DNA from: Eudorina sp. 2006-703-Eu-15
Taxonomy: Eukaryota; Chlorophyta; Chlorophyceae; Chlamydomonadales; Volvocaceae
Assembly: GCA_003117195.1 (NCBI GenBank)
Contig: BDSI01000129.1
Coordinates: 186,001-250,000 of the forward strand
Length of the DNA stretch: 64,000 nucleotides
Direction of reading: 5' to 3'
This document shows, piece by piece, positions 57,334-64,000 of the stretch; position 1 is the stretch's first letter; every line of letters begins with the position of its first letter. Both the position numbers and the translations under genes were made by a program. The notes below the pieces were generated by a model. That model did not search any database. It saw only the letters and a program-made list of their open reading frames with translations, and was not told where the DNA came from.

Positions 57334-57930
57334 TTAAGTCTGCAAACAAATTATTGTAATGGGCCCATCCGAAATGGCGACAAGTGTCGCGCGACTGTCG
57401 TTATGTGGATTTCCTCTGCAGCGCGTGTTAGCATCGGCGCAGCATCTCGGGCATACTCTGGCTGTTGGTTTGCCATCACAAACCATCAGCTGCGTTAGGC
57501 AAAAGGAGTCATTGGTGCCATCAACGTCATCCTCGTTCATAATGGAGAAGACGCCGAGCAGCTTAATTTCCCGAACGACCGGCTTCGCTGAGTCAAGCAT
57601 CGGTAGGTTGCCCCGAAACCCAATCATCGCTGTCGCGATCATACTGTACGGTACTGGTTCGACGTCGAATCAGTCGACCACGCCAAAACCCGTCGTTCCA
57701 TCAAGACCCGATGCCCGGCCTGGGAAAGGACCTCTAACGTTAGCACCAATGAATACCGCACATTGCGGCGTGCACCTGTCCTGGCACCCACGATACCAAT
57801 ACTCGTCGATATCCTAGCTCCGATTCGAAGGCTCGCGGTCATCTCGATCACGGTTATCGAAGGCCATTGTCGACGGAGGCGGTACGACGTCGTGCGCATC
57901 GAACCCCCGTCGACTCCATCGCCGCCGTCA
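57334..57930 (-). pseudogene. Degenerate open frame of unknown origin
   Basis: A 102-codon frame (57642-57334) starts MIATAMIGFRGNLPMLDSAK and has a Cys-rich part (VCPRCCADANTRC). The same frame continues upstream through two stop codons (in VVD*FDVEP and NRS*DIDEYW) with protein-like sequence such as CQDRCTPQCAVFIGANVRG. This looks like a decayed coding segment. No family was recognised. It overlaps the possible first exon of the plus-strand TMEM70-like gene. Confidence 0.3.
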
Positions 57931-60900
57931 CCGGCCCCTTCCGCCTCTTGTCCCATTAAGTACTGTCGCCTCCCCACCCTCGCCCGCAGCCTCCAAAGCC
58001 GTCCTCAGGCCCACCACCACCACCACCACCACCACCACCACACCCGCCGCTACCCGGTGGTCGACACCCTTCCGCAGCTTCGCGTCGGAAGCTGACCCCC
58101 ACCACCAGCACCACCAGCAGCAGCAACTAAAGCAAGACCAACAACACAAGCAGCCGCAGCATCCGCAGCCGCAGCCGCAGCAGCAGCCGCAGCCGCACGG
58201 GTCCAGTAGCCACCTGCTGCCGCGGCCTCCCCACGACGTCGTGTACTACGGCCCACTGGCCCAGCAGCACAAGCTGCTCAAGGTGGGTGGATGGGCGGGA
58301 TCCTGTCACCTGCCACCTGCCCAATCCGACCGCGCCCGTGGCTGCACGAACCGCATCCTGTATGTACACCGACCCGGGTATGGTGGGCGGGGTGGCGGCG
58401 TCGCCGTCGTGGGGGGGATGGGGCGGGGGGGTTGGGGTGGGGGCGGGGGGCGGGGCGCAATTGCGTGGCCGCGCCTCGTCCCCTCCGCCCCCGCACTTGG
58501 AAGAGCACTCGGGACACACCCGCCTCTGCTCACACTCCTGTTCTGCCTCTGACTACGAACACTTCCTTGTCTCCTCGCGGCTCAGTTTTGTTTAGCAAGC
58601 ACAGAGGGATCGCGGCGGTGATCCGCGTGAGCCCGGCGTGTTTAGGAGTGAGACCGATCCGCGTGAGCGCGGCGTGTGTTGACGGCCCGTTGTCTCCGGT
58701 GACCTGCCGCCCTCCCCGCCCTCCTCGGCAGCGGAGTTTGAATACCGTATGTCTACCAATTTCCCATGTATCCCCGCCCTCGCCACCCTCCCCGCCCTCG
58801 CCGCCCTCCTCAGCGCATCAGCATCGCCAACACGCTTGTGGCCGCCGCCGCCGCCCCCGCCATCGTGGCCTTCGCGGACAACGTCTCGCTGGTCAGCAGA
58901 TACGGACTGGCGACGTCGCTGGTGTTCTTCGGGCTGGCGACGACGGGTGCGTGTACGGCAAAAGAGGGGGTGGGAGGGGCGTAGGTACGGAAGGCGCGTA
59001 ACGGGGGAGGGGAGGGGCCGAAAGCTGAGAGCGATGCCGTTGCCGAACCAGTCGCGGGGTGGGTGAAGGGCGATGGAATGGAGGTGCTGCTGGGCGGGAG
59101 CCTGCATTAGGGTCGTGGGTGGGGGAGGGCGGGTCGTGGGTGGGTGGGGGAGGGCGGCCGCGCCAGCAGCTGCTCCGCAGCGACTGCCCTCCCTCCGCCT
59201 CTTCCTCCGGCTCCTAAGGAGGCCGCCCGCCCGCCAATCAAGACGGCAAAACCCAAACGAAAAAGGAAACCCAACAAACCAGGAAGGAGAGGAGTATGCG
59301 AACCTGGTAGACGGAATGAAGCTGCGCTGCAGGGAGAGGGAGGGGAGTAACCAAGAGGAGGAGGGAGGGGAGGAGGGAGGGGAGGAACACTGTGCCCTCA
59401 TTAGTAAGGGTAAGGGTAAGCGGTAGGCCCCCGCTGCGAAGGGCAGGGGTGGGCAGTGTCGGTCGGTCGGTCGGTCGGGCTAGGGCCCCGGCCCTTCCCC
59501 TCGCCCCATGTAGCACCGACACCCCGCCCCACGCCACCCCATACCATCCAGTTCCACCATGATCCGTTCCACACTATGATGCCACTCCAGCAGCTCGCCG
59601 CACCTTACGCCAACACAAGAACCCGCTACTTTCACCCAACCCCTCCCGCCGCCTGCCGCCCCCCACCCCCCGCCCCGGGCTGGGTGTGTCTGGGCTGTTT
59701 CTTATTACCGCGCACCCCCACCCCCCGCCCCGCAGGCGCCCTTCACTGGGTGGCTAACCCGTACGTCCATGAGCTCAAGTACACCGCCGCCACCGGGGAG
59801 ATCCAAGTACGGACAACCACCTTGCTGGGGAGCTCCAGGTAGGGCCTGTGCTTCGCATGGAAGCTGTACGGAAGCTGTACGGAAGCTAGAACCTGGGTGG
59901 CATCCTGCGGTGTAGACCAGACAGCAGAAGACGGACGTGTATGGAAGCTGCAAGAAGCGGCATGGAGCGGCAAACATGCGGGGAGCCGCCTGGAGAATGA
60001 AGCTGTGTGAAGCTGCAGGGGGTTAGAGGAGGAGGGCGTGTCGGTCACGGCGGCTGCGACCGCGGCTGTGAGCGTGCGGGGAGCGGGGCGGGGTGGGGAG
60101 CGCCCCTTGGGCCCCCCGAGGGGTGCTCTGCAGCCGCTGGTGGGGCGCCTGATGTGCGACTGGGTCAACGCAGCACTGCGGAGCGGGGTGCACCCATCTG
60201 CAGTGTTTCCACCCATCTGATCTGAAGTGTGATCACGCACTCACTGTTCTTACCGATCCCAGCGTCCCGCATTCCTGGAATGCATGTGTCTCAGGTGGCA
60301 CACCTTCAATGTCGACGACGTGCAGCCGCTGCCCTGGAACCGACCCGTCGCCACATTCATGGTGTGTGGGTGTGGGTGTAGGGGTGGTGGTGTGGGTGGG
60401 TGTGGGGGTGGCCCATGGGTGTAGGGGTGGTGGTGAGGCGGTACCTTGTGGGTGAGGAGGGGCGCAAGCACGCGCGCGGCCATCCGTGTTCGCTGTTCAG
60501 CGGTCCGCCCTGGGCTCACCTTGTAACGGTTACATTTTGTAACGGCTACATCTTGTAACGGTTACATCTATCTCCCTGGTGTATGTGCGACTGTTGTGTG
60601 CTGCAGCTGTGGTGGTGGTGGTGGTGGTGGTGGTGGTGGTGGTGGTGGTGGTGGTGCAGAAGATAATGCTGCTGCGACGGCAGCTGCCACGCACCTGCTC
60701 GACTACTGGCAGCTAACCGCCGAAGGCACGGTCACGACGGACCTCAATGACAGTACCGTTGGGGGATCTAGCACACAGCCACACACGTGTATGGGAGGAA
60801 GGTCGGGCGCTGTGCTGCTGCGGCTCGGCTGCGGTTCGGCGCTCCACACCCAGTTGTAATCGTTGGTTGGATTTGTCCCTGCCGTATGGTACGACCAACA

Positions 60901-61236
60901 GGCACGGGACCACTTTTACTACATCGACGTGTACAGCTTCCCGGATGAGGACTTGCTGCGGAGGCTGACGCCGGATGAGGCGGACGTGCCCAAAGTAAGT
61001 GGGTTTGGGGGACGGCCCGGGGTTGGATTAGGCGGGGTGAGGTACGGTGGGGTAAGGGTTAGGTAATATCATTTAGATTTAAGGGTTTGGTACGTGTTAT
61101 GGCTGTGAGCGTTTGACCGGTTTTCCTTGACCTGCCGCCACCACTACTTCCACCACCGCCGCCACCACCACCGCCGCCACCACCGCTGCCACCACCGCAG
61201 GGATACAAGGACAAGGAGGATGACGACGATGACTGA
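57374..61236 (+). CDS. TMEM70-family mitochondrial assembly factor (5' end uncertain)
   Basis: Firm exons: about 57989-58282, 58814-58946, 59736-59838, 60295-60361, 60902-60994 and 61201-61236 (stop TGA), all GT..AG with matching phase. The first exon is unresolved: ATG at 57374 opens MATSVARLSLCGFPLQRVLA, which looks like a transit peptide, but its join was not established. The N-terminal part has FRSFASEAD, a plausible matrix-protease site, then a Gln/Pro/His-rich stretch. The conserved domain runs HDVVYYGPLAQQHKLLK, two hydrophobic segments (LVAAAAAPAIVAF and GLATSLVFFGLATTGALHW), NPYVHELKYTAATGEIQV, FNVDDVQPLPWNRPVATF and HFYYIDVYSFPDEDLLRRL. The tail is DKEDDDDD. In animals TMEM70 helps assemble ATP synthase and complex I in the inner membrane; the same role here is inference. 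Confidence 0.78.
60524..60570. repeat. Three tandem TTGTAACGGTTACAT units
   Basis: CTTGTAACGGTTACATTTTG, TAACGGCTACATCTTG and TAACGGTTACAT lie in tandem in a TMEM70-like intron. The unit is a 13-bp near-palindrome (TGTAACGGTTACA) identical to the end of the SINE-like elements at 16.9 and 28.9 kb. Confidence 0.7.
60608..60655. repeat. (GGT)n microsatellite, about 15 units
   Basis: Perfect GGT run in the intron before the penultimate TMEM70-like exon. A (CCACCG)-rich tract precedes the last exon at 61140-61197. Confidence 0.95.
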
Positions 61237-62319
61237 GAGGATGTGGGCCGATCAGCGGAGCTCAGACCGCGGAAGGAGGGGCTCCGTTGCCTGATTACTT
61301 CCTACCTGCGTTGATCCTGTCGCTAGGCGTCATCTGGGCCTGCCTGGCCGCCAATGCATTCGGATGCCACTTGAGAATGACTTTGCGAGACTGCTTAGAT
61401 GTGGCTGAGAGTGAGATGTGGCTGTACTGCTGAGCGCTGGTCCTGGCAGTTGCGATACTCAGGCAGGAGTTGGTTGGCAGGTTACTTGGCAAGTTGGTTG
61501 GCAGGTTGGTTGTCAGGCTGGTTGGCAGGTCGGCGGGCAGCAGGCAGGCTGGCAACGCAAAGGGATGCTATATATCAAACGGGGCCATGCCTGTGAGTCC
61601 CAGTCAAGAGAGCGGTCCTGCCTGCTAGGCTGGCATTTCCGGTTGCAACGCACGGTTTGGATTTAATGTCGAAGGATAGGTTCGGTCGAAACAGCCAGCC
61701 AGATTCATGCATTCATGGAGGAATGGTACGCTATGAAGGCATGCGGCGAGAAGGGTGCAGTCTCATTGCTCTTACGCTGGAATATGGTGGCAGTTGGAGA
61801 CCAGTTAGACGTTGCCTGTTTCTGGTTACAAAGTAAGCATGGGGGATCACCGCCGAGCCACTACTCCGCCCATCATCTCCTCGGCGCCGGGCCAGACGCC
61901 ATGCCGGTACAAACTCCGTCACATCTGCGACGCGCCCGCAGACGATTGATGTTATCCGACACCGCGCTGGGATTCTGTTAGGTTCGCGTCCCAGCTGACG
62001 TCAGGCCGGCTGCGTGCGTGGATTGAGGCTGGGACTTGTTGGGGTTCGGTACCCCGCACGAGATGTTCATCACTACTGACAGCTGTAGTGTAATGCCCGA
62101 ATTGTGACATGGGCCCGCGAGTGACTCGAGATCGGCAGGTGACAGTATGATGGTACGACAGGGCATAATGTGGCAGGTGGCTCACGGGAGGGAGAGGGGT
62201 GAGGGGCAGAGGGCACAGCACGCACACAGCGTTGCACGTTCTCGCTCCCCAGAGCCAGAGCGTCACTACCGACTACCCCCTGCCGGAATGTGACAGACTC
62301 ATCCCCTTGGCCCCGGTTT
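61237..62319. other. Intergenic DNA between TMEM70-like and LRR-type genes
   Basis: No convincing gene. A short GGCAGGTTGGTT repeat occurs at 61470-61540. An 88-codon open frame at 61715-61981 (plus) has no recognisable feature. The 3' UTR of the TMEM70-like gene should start here; no TGTAA was found in the first 400 nt. Confidence 0.4.
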
Positions 62320-62590
62320 CAGCCCCCAGTGATATACGTGCTCCAAAAGCCGCCAGTGATATACGTGCTCCAAAAGCCGCCAGCGATGTATATGCTCCAA
62401 CAGCCGCCAGCGATATATATGCTCCAACAGCCGCCAGCGATGTACATGCTCCAACAGCCGCCAGCGATGTATATGCTCCAACAGCCGCCAGCGATGTATA
62501 TGCTCCAACAGCCGCCAGCGATATACATGCTCCAACAGCCGCCAGCGATGTATATGCTCCAACAGCCGCCAGCGATGTACATGCTGCATT
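62320..62590. repeat. 27-bp tandem repeat, about 10 units
   Basis: Units of GCCAGCGATGTATATGCTCC plus AACAGCC, nearly identical, with two diverged units at the left. The period is divisible by 3 and lacks stops in several frames, giving PPAMYMLQQ, AASDVYAPT (plus) and MYIAGGCWS (minus) repeats. It lies 150 bp past the stop codon of the LRR-type gene, so it may be in that gene's 3' UTR. Alternatively it could be the C-terminal repeat of an unrecognised plus-strand gene (acceptor-like CTCCCCAG at 62253). Confidence 0.85.
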
Positions 62591-62742
62591 TGTGACGACA
62601 GCCACCGGCGACCAGCGGACGTACACATTTGGGGGCAGCGCGAAACTGACGCCGCCACCCTCCACCGCGCCATCGGATCCACCACCGAAGCAGAGCACCG
62701 TGACAGCTGTCACCGCCCCATGCATGCTCATCGCAGGTTCAT

Positions 62743-63792
62743 TCACAGCTCGTCCACGGACCCGAAGCCCGTCACCTCCACTCGGGCACATCGCCGTACA
62801 AGGCGTGCAAGGACGCCCGTGTCGTTCGCGGCCGGGCAGAGGAGGTGGAACGTGGCGACATCGTGCAGTAGCAGGCACCGGAGCCCACGCGACTGCAGCT
62901 CGGCGTCCGCAGGCGCGTCCAAACCGCCGAGAAGCAGGTGTGCGAGGTTGGCGATGTCTCCGGCGTCCCAGTTACCGAGCACATCCACCTCCACAGGCCA
63001 GCCGGACTCCATCTTGATCGTGCACTTTGCGCCGCTGCGCACCACGTAGACATAGCGCAGACTCGCTGAGGCCGCCGTCAGCAGCTTGGCAAAATGGTTG
63101 ACGTCGTGAATGCCCTTCAAGTGGACGGTTAGGGACTTGAGGGAATGGAGTTGTGGCAAGCAGGGGAGCAGCATCTGCAGGTCGGCGTCTGTGCCGATGT
63201 CGAGGCTCTGCAGCTCATCCAGCAGCTGCTCAATCGTGCTTGTGGTGTCCCGAGTCAGAGTCTCAAACGAGGGCAGCGAGGTGAGAACGTTGAACAGCAT
63301 GTACCGCTGAAGACGGTTACGCGCCAGCGACATTTTGAGTGTGACGTGTCGGATGCCGCGCATCCGGCCGAGCAGCGAGCAGAGGGCAGCATTTGCCTCG
63401 ACACAGACAGGAAAGTGCGCAGGTGAGTACAAGTGCAGATCCGCGACGAGTTGCAGACTGCTCGCCACATCGGCCAGCAGTGACAAAGTTCGCGCACACG
63501 GGGTTCCGAATTCCGACAAGGGCACAACCACCTTCAACTCCTCTAGCCGAGGGAGTCGGCGCAGCGAATAGTAGTAGTGTTCCATTGCCGATGACCACTG
63601 CTCTAACAGTGCCGGAACGAACACGCTGCGAACGTTCGTGTCAATGAAGTCTCGCAGCACCGGGGACGCCATACGCGCTGACTGAAGGCAACCTTCCTCC
63701 CGGAACGCATTCAGCAGAACAATTACTTCCCGGGGACATAGACTGCGCAAGACGATGTCTATACGACTGTCGCGGACGGTGTCTTGGTTCAT
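62743..63792 (-). CDS. Leucine-rich-repeat/F-box-like protein, single exon
   Basis: An intronless 349-aa frame from ATG at 63792 to TGA. The N-terminal 50 residues (LRSLCPREVIVLLNAFREEG, then RMASPVLRDFI) resemble a helical F-box-like segment. The rest carries irregular leucine-rich motifs: LPRLEELKVVVP, GIRHVTLKMSL, LQSLDIGTDADLQMLLPCLP, LHSLKSLTVHLKG and LRYVYVV. It ends VEVTGFGSVDEL. Base composition is lower in GC than the neighbouring genes, and it lacks introns, which fits a member of a dispersed or retroposed gene family. It may act as a substrate adaptor in ubiquitin ligation, but no Skp1-binding residues can be verified. No signal peptide or membrane segment is seen. Confidence 0.7.
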   Translation of the reverse strand: MNQDTVRDSRIDIVLRSLCPREVIVLLNAFREEGCLQSARMASPVLRDFIDTNVRSVFVPALLEQWSSAMEHYYYSLRRLPRLEELKVVVPLSEFGTPCARTLSLLADVASSLQLVADLHLYSPAHFPVCVEANAALCSLLGRMRGIRHVTLKMSLARNRLQRYMLFNVLTSLPSFETLTRDTTSTIEQLLDELQSLDIGTDADLQMLLPCLPQLHSLKSLTVHLKGIHDVNHFAKLLTAASASLRYVYVVRSGAKCTIKMESGWPVEVDVLGNWDAGDIANLAHLLLGGLDAPADAELQSRGLRCLLLHDVATFHLLCPAANDTGVLARLVRRCARVEVTGFGSVDEL

Positions 63793-64000
63793 GTTCCTGC
63801 CGATAATTTCACAAATAAGTCTTCTGTTCTATGGTAGATTCTGAGCTGTGACAATAACCAAAGCATTGCGCAGCGTGGGCAATCAGGTATGTTTTCTCAT
63901 TGGTTCCGGAGCGCTCCGCCCTTTCCCCGCGCGAACCGCGCGAACCCTCACAGCTCCCTATGTTACAATTGTCGCGAATTCATGCCCATAAATAAATGAA
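63793..64000. other. Upstream region of the LRR-type gene
   Basis: 208 bp to the window edge, AT-richer than the coding part, with no ORF. Presumed 5' UTR/promoter side on the minus strand; no specific element assigned. Confidence 0.35.

Overview
This is nuclear DNA of a eukaryote, most likely a green alga of the Chlamydomonas/Volvox group. The signs are high GC with many GT..AG introns, some exons of only 40-80 nt, long (GT)n and G-rich tracts, a TGTAA element 125 nt past one stop codon, Ser-Pro-rich wall-type repeats, and very long Ala/Gly/Gln runs in proteins. The species cannot be named from this window. There are no bacterial operons, CRISPR arrays or rRNA genes. Coding models were built by joining exons at GT/AG sites where the reading phase agreed.

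Layout. (1) 1-15064, minus strand: one very large secreted or surface lectin gene, at least 19 exons, cut by the left edge. It encodes about nine C-type-lectin-like domains (CTLDs), a fucolectin-type F5/8C domain that sits inside one CTLD, a jacalin-like beta-prism region, and a Pro-rich rod made of SPxPP units. (2) 15065-19044: intergenic DNA, AT-rich near the lectin gene, with a tRNA-headed SINE-like repeat, a nearly perfect 39-bp hairpin and a 43-bp minisatellite. (3) 19045-25472, plus strand: a complete nine-exon gene for the mitochondrial branched-chain 2-oxoacid dehydrogenase E1 alpha subunit. (4) 25473-39714: about 14 kb in which no gene could be recognised, with microsatellites, minisatellites and repeat fragments. 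(5) 39715 to about 56.1 kb, minus strand: a gene of at least 24 exons for a large protein with three degenerate cyclic-nucleotide-binding folds and a long low-complexity C-terminal half. (6) About 57.4-61.2 kb, plus strand: a TMEM70-family mitochondrial inner-membrane assembly factor. (7) 62743-63792, minus strand: a single-exon 349-aa leucine-rich, possibly F-box-type protein.

The genes do not form a pathway. Two pairs are divergent (lectin/E1 alpha and CNB/TMEM70), separated by more AT-rich DNA. Two products are mitochondrial (E1 alpha and the TMEM70-like protein), one is probably extracellular (the lectin), and one may be a signalling or ciliary scaffold (the CNB protein; inferred only).

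Most unusual points: the FTP-in-CTLD domain insertion, with all splice phases consistent; a short word, GTACGGCA/TGCCGTAC, scattered through the whole window and placed repeatedly at intron ends; a separate roughly 22-bp intronic motif (TAGGAAATTGGTAGACAT); and several small non-autonomous repeat families.
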